From the NCBI GenBank assembly GCA_963693365.1, contig CAVNZM010000003.1, forward strand, positions 2,666,001 to 2,730,000: DNA of 64,000 bases. Reading direction: 5' to 3'. Of the stretch, positions 12,155 to 24,000 are shown piece after piece. Origin of the DNA: Amoebidium appalachense (taxonomy: Eukaryota > Ichthyosporea). A program made the translations under genes and the position numbers. Within the stretch, counting starts at the first letter, position 1. Each line of letters starts with the position of its first letter. The notes beneath the pieces are model-generated. The model made no database searches, was not told the origin of the DNA, and worked only from the letters and a program-made list of their open reading frames with translations.

Positions 12155-13504
12155 TTGGGGGGGGGGGGGGGGGGGGAGGAGTGGGGGGGGGGGGGGGAGG
12201 GAGGGGGGGAGGTGGTGCAGGGGGAGCAAACGGAAGAGGGGTGGGGTGGGGTGGGGGGAGGGGGGGGGGTGGGGGGAACGGGGTTTTTTCCTGTCTTTTT
12301 TCAAGGGGGGGGGGGAGGGGAGGGGGGAGGGGAGGGGAGGGGGGAAGGGGGGGAGGGGGGGGAAGACCCTGGGGGGTCGGGCGTGGAGGGGAGGGAGGGG
12401 GGAGGAGGAGGGGGCCGCCCAAAATGAGGCTCCTAATGTGTGACACTGTGTGTGTGTCTGTGTCTGTGTGTGTGCTTGTGTGTTTGTGTGTGTGTGTGCG
12501 CGTGTGTGTGCGTGTGTGTGTTTTTTTGTCGAGGGGAGGGAGGGATGAGAGAGATCTAGAGAGAGAGGGGGAGGGGCGGTGGGGAGGCCAGGGTTGGGGG
12601 GGGGGGGGGGGGGGGGGCACAAGGCACAAGGACCAGTTTGGGAGTGGGTCGGGGGGGGGGGGGGGGGGAGAGGGGGGGGGGAGGGGGGGGGGGGGGGGGG
12701 GGGGGTAAGCCGCCCGTCAAAGTAGTGGCAGCTGCAGCTAAGTTGGTCACTGTGCCTGAGTCACGGTTGGCTTCCGTGCAGAAACGTTTTTTTTTTCCCT
12801 CGGAGACATGCATGAGTCAACAAAAAGAAAACTTTTGCAGCTGGCAAGTCCTGAATCAGATTCGAAAAATGGACAAGGAGCATATTGCTGCACGTGTGAT
12901 TTCAAATGGCAGCTCTATCGGAATGTTTCATACACACGAATACGGTCTTTTTCACACGGTGGGACCTGGCATGCATTTCTCCTGATAATGATACCCAATT
13001 TTCCGGTCCGTGAGTAAAATCGACCAAACCATTTTAGCCACTTAAAATGATGTTTTTATAATTGCAGAACGGGCCCCCCAAAGTGCATAAAAACACCCAA
13101 CTATGCAGAAAAAGGCCATTTCAGTCAGATAGCCAGCAGATATAGGCAACATTTCTGGGTTGTCACACCAGCATGCACCACGTGCACATGCATGATTATG
13201 GACACATGCAGAGGTACGGTAGCAAGTAGCAAGCTCTCATAAATTCTCCTCTTAAGCTTGCTCCCACAATCAAACGCATAAAAACCCTGTTAACACAACA
13301 GTCTAGCAACGGGTGGTGCATTTGGGCAACCCTTCCCTTTGGTAATGATTGCACTGTAGGTGTGCATCAGTCGTCTCCGTTGTGCGAGTCTCTGATCAGA
13401 GAGATTTGCAGCCAAATTTTGACAGAGGTTGCCCCATTATTCAGCCGGAAAAAATGTCTCACGGTTTTCACGCCCAACACACCCCTTAACCCCCTCCAGA
13501 AGTT

Positions 13505-13535
<31 letters not shown>

Positions 13536-13694
13536 AATCCCCCCAACCCCACCAGCACCACCCAACCCACCCCACCGCAAACTAGAGTCTTCGGGTCCCG
13601 TCGAGTCCCCGTGGATTAAAAGCAAAGGGCAGACTAAAGCAACATTCAACCACAGCCGTACTCTCACACATCCACATACATGCAACACCAAACA

Positions 13695-13743
<49 letters not shown>

Positions 13744-14161
13744 CACCCCCCCCCCCCCACCCCCCAACTCAAAACACTAACATTCCTTTGCAAAAACACT
13801 CACGTTCCATTGAAAAAAGTGCTGTTGAACCACCTCGCTTTGAAAAAATAAATGATCATATGAAAAAATCGCTGGTACAAACCAATTATATGCTCGTAAA
13901 GAGGAGACACTAAGCTTATTTTTGACGCCTTTAGCGCCGCTCTGCGCTGGTCGGCGATTTTTGAAAGAACACTAACGTTTATCGTACCAAATTCCATAAG
14001 GCTGGGGATAGTGCCACAAAGCCAAACTGACAGTGTGGAATGCATGATTGCGCCAAAATCTTTATCGGATAATTAAAAAGTGTGTTACCCCCTATCGGAT
14101 CTTCAATCCCCCTCACTCTCTCAGACATTCTCTACAAGTAGAGCTCTCTCTCTCTCTCTCT

Positions 14162-14226
<65 letters not shown>

Positions 14227-14820
14227 AGGCTTTCTCTCTCTCTAGTAGAGACAGAGCTTCCTCTCTCTGATCTCTCTGAGACGCCCCCCTCCCCGGCCCC
14301 CCCTCCTCCTGGCCCCCCTTCTCTTTCGAGCTCTCTGTCTCTCAATGGCATGCATTTTGCCGTCGTTTCATATCATTTTCATGCACACGTTGTCACAACT
14401 TTAACAGAAGTACAAACAGTGTCACATGTACCAGCTCACATGTCACGAAATCTGTACACGTGTACACGAATAAGCAATGTGCATGTGCACGCATGGAGTC
14501 CAAACGTGGGCCCCACACACCCACCCACCTATGTATGTACACATACCAACACCACGTACGCAAACACACAAACACTACTCCCATTCATATGTACTACAGG
14601 AAGATGCAACAAGCACACACATGCACAAACAAGTCACGTGCACTGGCAAGTGAGAAGTATCTGGATGGCTGGTAATAAGTAAACATAGCATGTACATATG
14701 ACTCGACACAGTGCAGGCAGTGTCACGCATTATTATACACAATATGCATGTGCAGTCATAGTCGAACCATGCCGCCTTGACATTTCTTCCCTATCGATCT
14801 CATGCTTCTTCCCGCTGTAT
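11309..14820. other. Gene-free DNA between the ABC-transporter and MYND genes
   Basis: Contents are G-rich stretches (11578-11755, 12157-12420, 12595-12705), a (TTTA)n run (12123-12154), repeat C copy 2 (11901-11990), C runs (13503-13533, 13695-13741) and the (CT)n array 14142-14225. Unique sequence at 12713-13500 and 13800-14100 has short open frames, none recognisable or bounded by convincing splice sites. Confidence 0.6.
11901..11990 (+). repeat. Dispersed direct repeat C, copy 2
   Basis: Partner of 9073-9190, with shared GCATCTT and GTGATTGTGGGTCGG followed by a CATAACGATCCCTG segment. Confidence 0.55.
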
Positions 14821-14826
14821 TGTTCC

Positions 14827-14832
14827 TTTATT
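14827..14832 (-). promoter_or_regulatory. Poly(A) signal of the MYND/pRiA4b gene
   Basis: TTTATT on the plus strand (AATAAA on the coding strand) lies 144 bases beyond the stop codon at 14976-14978. Confidence 0.55.
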
Positions 14833-14975
14833 TACTGACAATGGTACTCCCCGGGCCCCAACAACATGTACATATCTAAAAGGCCTAGCAAGCATTTAAC
14901 CCAATCTATAACCATCCCACTAATACTTACCCTGGAAATGACTACCAAACTAAACAATAATAATGTTAACACCTA

Positions 14976-16365
14976 CTAGAGCGTTGACTTCCCACCTACA
15001 CCATTAGCCCCACCCTCACCCGCCTTTTTCTTTGCACCCGCCCCCTTTTTAGCCCTAGGACGAGGGGAGGGAACACCATCGCTTGCGCCCGACTCACTCA
15101 ACCCCCTCTCCCCACTCTTCTTCTCTTTCTTTCTCTTTTCTGCCTCTCCTCCACCTTCACCCTCCGGTAAACACACATTCTTATGACCATTCAACCAATC
15201 TTTCTTCTGGCACTCGCGGCCGCAATAATGAACCCTATCGCACCCGTTACACGTCTTGAGCCCGTGGGGAGTACCACACACCCAACACAAACTAAGCTTC
15301 TTCATGTCTTTCCCCTGTTTACGCACTGTTTCTGTCAGGAAACCAACCCCTGGGATTTCTAAGACGCGTCTCTCCAACCCTTCCCCCAGGGGTCCTGTAG
15401 GACGGCTAATGTGAATACGCTTGGTGCCCGTAAGAATGCTGGCTGAGGAGTGGAGTGCTTCACAGATCCTGTTTTGAAATGAGAGGGACGTAGGTTAGCA
15501 TAACACAGAACTGTGCTGTGTGTGTGGGTAACCGGCATGGGCTGTCGTTAAGGGGGATAAATGCCCGAGTGAAGGTGGAGGGAAGCATGTAAACCGGCCC
15601 GAAAAGGGAGAGAGATATTATCTACCCAAAAAGAATCGGCCCATAAACTGTTGATATAGACAAAAAGGAAAGCCTGTGAAGGGGGGGGAGGTGCGCAGGA
15701 AGGGGGGGGGGGGAGGGGGGCACAAGGTGCAAAATATTGTATAAAGGGTGTTGCACACGAGGAGGGGTGGGTGGATGTGCGGGTGTGTGGTAAGATGTGC
15801 GTGTATTGCCGTGTGTCCAATTCGTGTGTCCCCGGAGTGGTCTCTCTCTCTCTTCTCTCTCTCTCGTCTCTCTCTCTCTGGCTGTGCGTGTACCGGCGTG
15901 TGTGTGTGTGTGTGTCTTGGTGCATGTGTGCGCAAGATTGCCTGTGTGTGTAAGTGTGCTGCGTGCTGTGGTTTCGTGCGTGCGTGTCACAGTGTTCGCT
16001 CTATTGTGTGCCTGCGTATGCATGTGCTCGTGCATGTGCCTGTCTTTCCGTCAACCCTTTGCCTCTATGTGTCTGCCCACACAAAAGATCCCACTGTGCA
16101 TGCCTCTCCTCTGTGGCCACGTGTGTGCACGTGTGAGTTTGCCACCAAGTGTATTGCATTTAAGGTTGGCGTTTGGGGGGGGGGGGGGGGGGGGGGGGGG
16201 GGTTTGAATGCGTCAAAAAGTACGAAGTACACAAGAACAAACGGATAACACGATGCAGAATGCAAGCCATACATAAAGAGTATGCATAATAAGCAGAGCC
16301 CATCCTCAGGGGGGGGGGGAGGTTGGGGAGGGAGAGAGAGAGGGAGAGAGGGAGAGGGAGGGATG

Positions 16366-16396
<31 letters not shown>

Positions 16397-16486
16397 ATGG
16401 AGAGAGAGAGAGAGAGAGGGAGAGGGAGGTGTGTGTGTGTGTGTGCGTGTGTGTGTGGAGGGGAGGAGGAGGGGTTGGGGTGGGGT

Positions 16487-16521
<35 letters not shown>

Positions 16522-17150
16522 GGGCGAAACTTAAACACAAGTAGCCCACGACAGACAATCCCCCCTTCTCCCCCCCCTTCTCCCCCCCCCCCCCCCCCCC
16601 CCCCCCCTCCCCCCCCCCCCCCCCCCCCCCCCTGCCCCTTCACCCACCACGAAAGTGAAGCAAAGAAAAAAAAAACGACAAAGGACCTGGCAAATGTGCA
16701 GGCAGAGCAGCTGGGCGGCCGGTTTGGAGAGGAGGAGGAGGGGGATGGGGGGGGGGGTGGGGTGGGGGGGGGAACAAAAATTTCAAGCAAAAACAAACGT
16801 ACCGTTTCTGAGTCTCCTCCATGGAAAAATCATTGGCATCAAACCCCCTCTCCGCATCCACATTCCATGCCGCCGCCGCCAAAACATCGATTTTAGCCTC
16901 CCTCACCGCCTTTGCATATGCCCTATTTCCCTTGCCCCCACTCACACCCATGGCGTCTTCGGGGGGGCACCGGCCGGCCCCTCCCAGAGCAACAACCCGG
17001 CCGGTGGATGCGCTAGCCGGGCGGATATCCAAGACGACTATCTCGTGCTGCCAGCCGCAATTTAGGTCGTAGATATACAGCATGCGGGAGTCCTTGCTGG
17101 GGAGTATGTCGGCCAGCCGGCACTCCTAAATGGGTGAAGGGCGCAGGCCC

Positions 17151-17236
<86 letters not shown>

Positions 17237-17673
17237 GGGAAAAAAATTGGTAGGGTTGCAAGAGGGCGAAGGGCTGGGTGGTGTGTGCACGTGTGCGTGC
17301 TTGTGCATGTGTGTGTGGGGTAATCAGAGTCAGTGGGTACAAAAGAAAGACCAATGGAATAAACGATGGAAATAAGGGGGGGGGGGGGGGGAGGGGGGGG
17401 GGGGGGGGGGGGGAGGAGGAGGGCGAGGGGGGGGAAGAGGGGGGGGGGGGGGGGGGAATAAGGAGAGGGGGAATAAATCGGTTGCCAAAAGGGGGCAGCT
17501 GTGGGTGGGTAGAGAAGGGCAGAGTACGTGCAAACGAAAAAAAACGATGGAGGACACGAGGAAAAGGAGGAAGGGAGCGAGGGAGCAAAAGGGGGGGGGG
17601 AGGTGTTGAAGAGATCCGAAGCGTGGGGAGAGGGGTGAATGGGCACGGTCAATGAACGAAAGGAAAGGTCCCT

Positions 17674-17728
<55 letters not shown>

Positions 17729-18853
17729 TCCCCACCCCCCACCCTTACTCCCACCCCACCAGCAACACCCCTCTACCCTCCTCCGACCACCACCCATACC
17801 CCCCCCCCATCCACCCACCCGCCCACATCCACACCCACCCACCCATCCTCCCCCTTCCCCCCCATCCCCCCACCCACACGCACACACAAACCCACACACC
17901 CTAACCCCCCGACCCCACCCTTACCCCCATCCCCATCCCCTCCAGCATCCCCCCCGACCGACCCACCCACCCACACACAGATCCATCCTCCCCCTCCCCT
18001 CTCCCCCTACCCCCCCCCCCCCCCCCCCCCCCCCCCCACCCAACCACAAACACCCACCCACCCACAAACACCCACCCACCACCCACCCACCCCGACCCAC
18101 CCACACACATCCTCCCCGTTCTCCCCTCCCCCCTCCCCACCACCCACACCTACCCATCCTCTCCCCCCCCCCCCCCCCCCCCACCACCACCACCACCCAC
18201 CCACCCACCTACCTTGTCGCTGATAGCCATCCACCCATACTGGTCAATCCTCTCCGTGTCCACGGCATCACACTCGGCAGGCCCAAACACTGCCCCATCC
18301 CTCCCGTCCAGAAACACGTACGAGTGGTAGTTGCGGCACCACCCCATCGCCGGAACAAGAACCTGAAAACCCCGTTGTAAGACGGTTGTTCAATCACTTT
18401 TGTAGGCACTTCTCTGCATTTCCTTTAAATGGCAATATCACAATTTCTTAACCAAAAAAGGCAAAAGTGCTAGCACAGTCCATCGCCGGAACAAGAACCT
18501 GAAAACCCGGTTGTCAGACGGTTGTTTAATCACTTATGTAGGCACTTCTCTGCATTTCCTTTAAATGGCAATTTCACAATTTTTTTACCAAAAAAGGGAA
18601 AAAATGCTAGCACCGTAAATAGACAAAGCCAATCACATACGCTGACATCAACATGACGTATCATTGACGTCAAGATGACGTCACGTCACGAGGTACCGAC
18701 ATATAGACTTGATATCGGATACGGGTCGTGCCACAACCCAAAGTTCTTGGGGGCTAACTGAGTTGCTTTCATGCTATACGACATCATTCTGGGTATGTGG
18801 GTGGATGAGGGTAAGTGGGTGAGGGGGTGGGTCTGTGGGTGGGTGAGGGGGGT

Positions 18854-18901
<48 letters not shown>

Positions 18902-19586
18902 AAAAGACACAGTACATCCACGGTACTAATTTAGGGCAAAAGACTTTCAGCGCACGAGGACTTGCAACACACAAATGCGAGCCTTATGAGTGGACATGTT
19001 TACGCCTAAAATTGGAGACCAATGTTTGTTGGTCCCATTAGTAAAAACTAGGGTAAATGCATACACAGGTACATCCCAAACATCCAGGTTGGGAACCCCT
19101 AACCATCCTCACACAGATGTGTACCAAAAACCAACTTGGTAAGGCAACCAAATATTCAACACGCACCTTGTCATGGAGCACACTCAGAATGACGCCCCCT
19201 GACACGCACACCTCCCGCCACACTTGCGTGTCCAGAAGAGTAATTCGAATAGTGAAGTCACAATACTGCCAAGAACGGGGTACGGGCATCGAAGGGGGGA
19301 AAAAAGAGGGGGGGGAGGGGGGGGGGGGGGGGGGGGGGGGGAAGGGGTGGGCGGGGGGGGGGGGGGGGGGGTTGTTCGTTAGTAAGCCTGATCAAGTTGA
19401 CAGGGCCATCATACATACTCTTGTCTGTTGCCTGTGCCTCGTGCATTTTTGTAGCTATTATCCCCCCCCCCTCCCCCCTTTCCCCTGCCCTCCTCCCATT
19501 TCCTCCTCCACCTTCCCACTTTCCCTTCCTCTTTTGCCAGACAGCCTGAATCACCTGAAACGACAAAAGGGGGGGGGGGGGGGGGG

Positions 19587-19667
<81 letters not shown>

Positions 19668-20071
19668 TTATTTCACTCGTCTCTTGTAATGCTCGGCTCT
19701 GCCCCTTGCCCCATGTTCTTCATTCAGCATACCCCCCAACACAACTACCACATAGCTACCTCCTTTGGATGGTTAAAAGCGCTCGCACGACGGAGGCTAT
19801 GACCAGACACACTCTAACGCCTTGACAAGAGGGGTGGTGGTGGGGTGGTGGGAGGGGGTAGTGATTGGGGCGGGTCGCAGGGGGCAGGAGGGACCCGGGG
19901 GGGGGGGGGGGGGGGGGAGTGTAGAACGCACCACAGACGACAAGGCACGCATTCATTAATGAAAAAACAACATAACTTCGCAACAACAAATCACACATGA
20001 AAGAGTAAAGCATCATAGGTAGTGGGGGGGAGGGAAGGGAGAGAGGGGTAGGAGGAAGGAAGCGGCGGCGG

Positions 20072-20139
<68 letters not shown>

Positions 20140-21246
20140 GGGGGGGGGGGGGGGGAATACCTTGAGCTGGTCAGTGACGGGGGCTTGTGCCTCCAACTTG
20201 GCCCTCTTCTTTTCCATCAGCACAGACACAAACTGCCGCTCCGGTGTGGGTATGTTTGTGTAAAGTTTGTTGGCGGCTTTACGTGCGGTCAACATGGGAT
20301 CCCGATCGCCTTGTTGATAAGTGATGCCCCACCCATCCAAAAAGCAGCCCGTGCTAGTGTTCTTCTGGGGCACAAAATGCTTCGGATCTGAATAGAAGAT
20401 GGGAAGAAGACCAATCCCATCATCTCTCGGGTCCATCGTGACGTAGAGCGGCTTGAAACGTGGAACCTTGTTGGTGCTAGTTTTCGAGGGGGCGGGAGGA
20501 GATGGAGAGGTTGTGTTTCCGCTTGTGAAAGAAAACGTGGAAGGGTTAAAGCCTGGTTTCATGTTTTGGACGTTTGTGTTTGTGTTGATGCTTGTATTTG
20601 TGCTTCCGACGGTGCTTGCACTTGCTTGGGCAGGTGGTTTTGCTTGGTCTGCGCTTGGCTTGTTCTTGGTAGCCGCTTTCGCCTTTTGCTTCGTCGTGCC
20701 CGTGTTACCGACGTTAGTTGCCGATGTGGGTGCTGGGGTTGACGCATGGTTCGTTTTAAGATTAGGTGCACCACTCCCACCAAACTGGAAAGGGTTGCTT
20801 GTGGATGATTTACTTGGTTTGGTGCTTGATTGGGAGCTCGGTATGTTTCCGCTCCATATTGGCCAGTCGCTGGGTGGCTCCGTGGAAAAGCTAAGCCCCC
20901 CCGGGTGTCCCATCTCCGAAGCCAGCCTGTTTAACATGAACCCCACCTGCTCGGAGTTAAGGTCTGGTGGGATCCCAAAATCTGCCGGTGGGTTGTTCTG
21001 TGTGCGTTTGCCCTGCACCTTTCTACGCTCTGCTCCTGCAGCCTGATTTTCCGAACCGAGATCCTGCCCGCTTCCGTCATGTTGCTTCCGACAGGTTTTG
21101 CACATGCAGGGACGGTTATCGTTTGCCCCTTGTGTATTCTCCTCCCCTTCCCCTTCATCGTCGCCAATGCCATCCTGGCTCGAAGCGTCGTGGTTTTCTT
21201 CTTCGTCCGAAAGGACAAGGTTGTCCCACTTGCTGTAGTCTACCAT
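14976..21246 (-). CDS. pRiA4b ORF-3-like domain plus MYND zinc-finger protein, complete, five exons
   Basis: Exons in coding order are 21246-20161, 19265-19167, 18362-18213, 17125-16803 and 15468-14976, with phases 0,0,0,2 carried exactly, giving 716 residues. The ATG at 21246 starts MVDYSKWDNL. Residues 1-362 (exon 1) are acidic, then Ser/Thr/Asn/Pro-rich, with a C-x-C-x2-C cluster at 47-52. Residues about 363-550 match the plasmid pRiA4b ORF-3-like fold: FTIRITLLDTQVWREV, LHDKVLVPAMGW, YIYDLNCGWQHEIVV and CPPED. Residues 614-652 form a full MYND finger, C-x2-C-x8-C-x2-C-x5-C-x3-C-x8-H-x3-C. The tail is rich in Lys and Gly. MYND fingers usually bind proline-rich partners; the role of the pRiA4b domain is unknown. 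A nuclear or cytosolic adaptor is an inference. Confidence 0.88.
16203..16309 (-). repeat. Intronic dispersed repeat R1, copy in the MYND gene intron
   Basis: 107 bp inside intron 16802-15469, bounded by G runs on the plus strand (C runs on the coding strand). Read on the coding strand it begins CTGAGGATGGGCTCTGC and ends GCATTCAAA. It is almost identical (one or two differences seen) to 60242-60348 in the second P450 gene, and it lies in the sense orientation of its host gene. Confidence 0.92.
17140..18210 (-). repeat. Repeat-filled MYND-gene intron with G-to-C strand switch
   Basis: Intron 18212-17126. On the coding strand its 5' part is G/GGT-rich and its 3' part is C/CA-rich. The switch is near 17726, where about 53 consecutive plus-strand G bases (17674-17726) meet a C-rich stretch. 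The 3' part includes a C run of about 37 and a (CA)n array. No exon is seen inside. Confidence 0.85.
18345..18616 (-). repeat. 136-bp tandem duplication spanning a 3' splice site
   Basis: The block 18345-18480 is repeated at 18481-18616 with few changes. On the coding strand each copy contains the acceptor TTTTCAG followed by the first bases of exon 3 (GTTCTTGTTCCGGCGATG). The MYND gene therefore has two tandem copies of this acceptor region. Only the promoter-distal copy leads into the full exon. Confidence 0.9.
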
Positions 21247-22352
21247 GATGATGTTAGGTGCGGAAACAACGCCTCCAGCAACAATTGCGAAAAGAAAACC
21301 TGAACGAGGTGTGTCGTGGCTTTGAGTTCAAGACAGCCGTATGTAGAGTGTGTAGGAAGGGCGAGCCTACCGATGAAATGGTGTGTGCGCAGAAGGCAGA
21401 GAAGCGGATCGGGGTAGTGACAGAGAGAGGGAAAGAACAAGGGGAAGAAGGGGGTGAAGGGAATGAAAGGGGGTTGGGGGGGGGGGGCGTGTGTGTGAGC
21501 GCGTAGGTATGAGCAAGAGGAAGAGCGAACGAGAGCGAAAGAACAGGGAAAAGGCAGGGAGAGAGAAAGAGAGAGGGATAGAGGGAGGGAACAAGATGGA
21601 GAGGGACAGAGCGAAAAATGCCCGTCACGATGTGAAATGAGGTGGGTGAACTGTAAGCAAGTTGAACACCAGAATTTTAACAATGTGACTGAGTCTCCGG
21701 GAGCCACGGGCGCTTTATGCATGATAATGTTAGCATTCCAGGTGAGGATCATCTTATTCCAGCTAACATGGCAATAGGAGATTCTTTGCATTTTGACAAA
21801 AACCCCACACCAAGTAGAACGCCAAGTAACTTGCGCAGAGCCTGTACGGAATTATGGCGATTGCTCGTGGCTCTTAGAATGCCAGTCAATGAGCCTCGTT
21901 CGGTACGTATACGCCGCTCGGAGAGAACAGAAAACATCTCCGAGCTCACTGGTCTTGGCCATCCACCCAACGCCTTGACTGGGTTGGTATATATGTCGGT
22001 GCACTTACAGCTTTTCTAGATATCTATTACGGGCAATGGCCCTCTTTACTTGCAAACTTCTTTGACTGCGTCATTTTTTCAATTCCCGTCACGGTTAACT
22101 AAAGTGGTGTGCACTTCGAATCCCATGCCTGGTTGATTTACGTTTCTGGTTGATTTACTAAACGTATCCGATGTGGAACCATGTATGTTACTGGAAATTT
22201 TCGGGTCTTCCTCTTTCTATTAGCCTTCAAAGTGTACTTCGACCGATGGGAGACTATACTTAACCAGGCAAGCTTTCCAACTTTGCAGACGCTTTTTGGA
22301 GGAAGATTTTTCTGTGGATCGTGCTCACTCACGCTCTCTGACGCAACATACA

Positions 22353-22401
<49 letters not shown>

Positions 22402-22437
22402 ACACACACACATGCGCGCGCACACAAAATCACTCAC

Positions 22438-22479
<42 letters not shown>

Positions 22480-23006
22480 CCTCCCCCCCCCCCCCTCCCC
22501 CCTCCCCCCAACGCCCCCCCTATCTCCCCCTCTCCTCTCTCTCCACTCTCTCTCTCTCCCTCTCTCTTCTCTCTCTCCCCCTCCCCCCCCCCCCCCCCCC
22601 CCCCCTCTCTCTCTCCCCCCCCCCCCCCCCCCCCCTCTCCCTCCTCTTCGCCTTGCCGGCACCCTCGCTGTCTCTCCTCTCCCTCCCGCCCCCCCTCTCC
22701 CCATCACCCTCACCCTGCTCGATCCTCTATCCCAACCCAGCCCCATAATTATTATGCTATTTCCTTCTGACATAACCCCTTTTCGCTCAACCATCCCTCC
22801 CCCTCTTCCCCCACCCCCACCAACACGCACCGCCACCACCACCACCACCACCACACGCGATCGCGCGCATGCACCCACCCACCCACCCACCCACCCAACC
22901 ACACACACACATACACACACAGACAGAAACACCACACACACACGCACACACGCACGCACACACGCAAGCACATGCACACACACATACATGCACACACGCA
23001 CGCACG

Positions 23007-23070
<64 letters not shown>

Positions 23071-23285
23071 ACAACACACACACACACATACATACACACA
23101 CGCACACGCACACGCACACACGCACACGCACACGCACACGCATGCATACATGTCAAGACAATCTAAATAAGCACATGTCTGCCTTGATGCATGTGCACAC
23201 GCGGCAGCTGATACATAGCGGCTGCCGGACTGTCACCTCAGACTCACCTGAGCAAAGAAAGGCCTTCTAATATCCTTGGCTCGGC
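21247..23285. other. Intergenic and promoter side of the MYND gene, with composite microsatellite
   Basis: Unique sequence at 21247-22330 lies upstream of the minus-strand MYND gene and has no convincing gene. From 22347 to 23150 there is a composite low-complexity block: (CA)n, (CT)n, C runs, (CCA)n, CACC repeats and further (CA)n arrays interrupted by CG dinucleotides. Confidence 0.7.
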
Positions 23286-23605
23286 CAATCAAAGTACGAA
23301 CCGGGTTGGCCTAATTTGATTGGCCGACCGGCACCCCAGCGCCGACCAGACCGTAACCCGCGGCCCTCATGTTCAGAGGGCCGTGCCGTAACCGCATAGC
23401 ATCACGTGTTGGTTTTGTTTTGGCTGAATTTGTAGGTTTCAGGTTACAGTTTTGACTATGCCGCAATCCCTTTTTTTCCAAATGGAAAGAGGCGACTTGG
23501 GCCAACTGCAACTTAGATCAGCAAAAACCTAAACTTTTAAGTGATTGGACGAGAGCGCATCACTTTGAGCTGTGTTTGATTGGTGGATGTTGGACAAATA
23601 AAAGC
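23286..23605 (+). promoter_or_regulatory. CCAAT-box cluster and TATA-like element upstream of the GPR1/FUN34/YaaH gene
   Basis: CCAAT or its complement ATTGG recurs near 23286, 23320, 23543 and 23578, and again near 23821. An A/T-rich AAATAAAAG lies at about 23597. The start codon is at 24001. Spacing suggests a promoter with a 5' leader of about 370 bases; inference only. Confidence 0.4.
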
Positions 23606-24000
23606 GTCCGTGTTCATAGCATCCAAGTGTGAACCGTGACAGCCAAACATTTGTAAATGTTAGAGCTTTTTTTTTTTTTTTTTTTTTTTTAATAGCAATT
23701 TTATTCTTATGTGTTGGATAGATGACTGAGATGCTACGGCGTGCTTGAGGCCCAGCCCTCCACCTTGGAATTTGAACGCTTTGAAATTCTAGATTCTAGA
23801 ATTTTATGTTCGCTGCTATGATTGGTCAACGCTGCGCTGATTCAAATTCTGGGATCTGGTTCGGTTGTGAGTTTGTGACGGATACAAAACCTGCAACACA
23901 AAACCATTTCTTCAGTTGCAGGCTGCCGTCATTCCCATATTACGGCTTCACCTAACAACCGTGATATTAGTCTTTATTTATAATTTCTCATACGCCCAAA

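Noticed and set aside
12713-12985. Open frame with non-repeat sequence (KLVTVPESRLASVQKR...)
   Set aside because: It starts inside G repeats, has no recognisable family and no splice or promoter context.
18686-18790. Minus-strand open frame in a MYND-gene intron (MMSYSMKATQLAPKNFG...)
   Set aside because: The flanking exons already join at phase 0 and reproduce the pRiA4b domain without it.
19528-19560. Minus-strand VIQAVWQK segment after a TTTCAG acceptor in MYND intron 1
   Set aside because: No usable donor follows, and the exons on either side join in phase without it.
22347-23150. Long open frames of His-Thr, Cys-Val, Pro or Gly repeats here and throughout the window
   Set aside because: They translate (CA)n, (GT)n, (C)n and (G)n arrays on both strands, have no domain content and overlap introns of supported genes.
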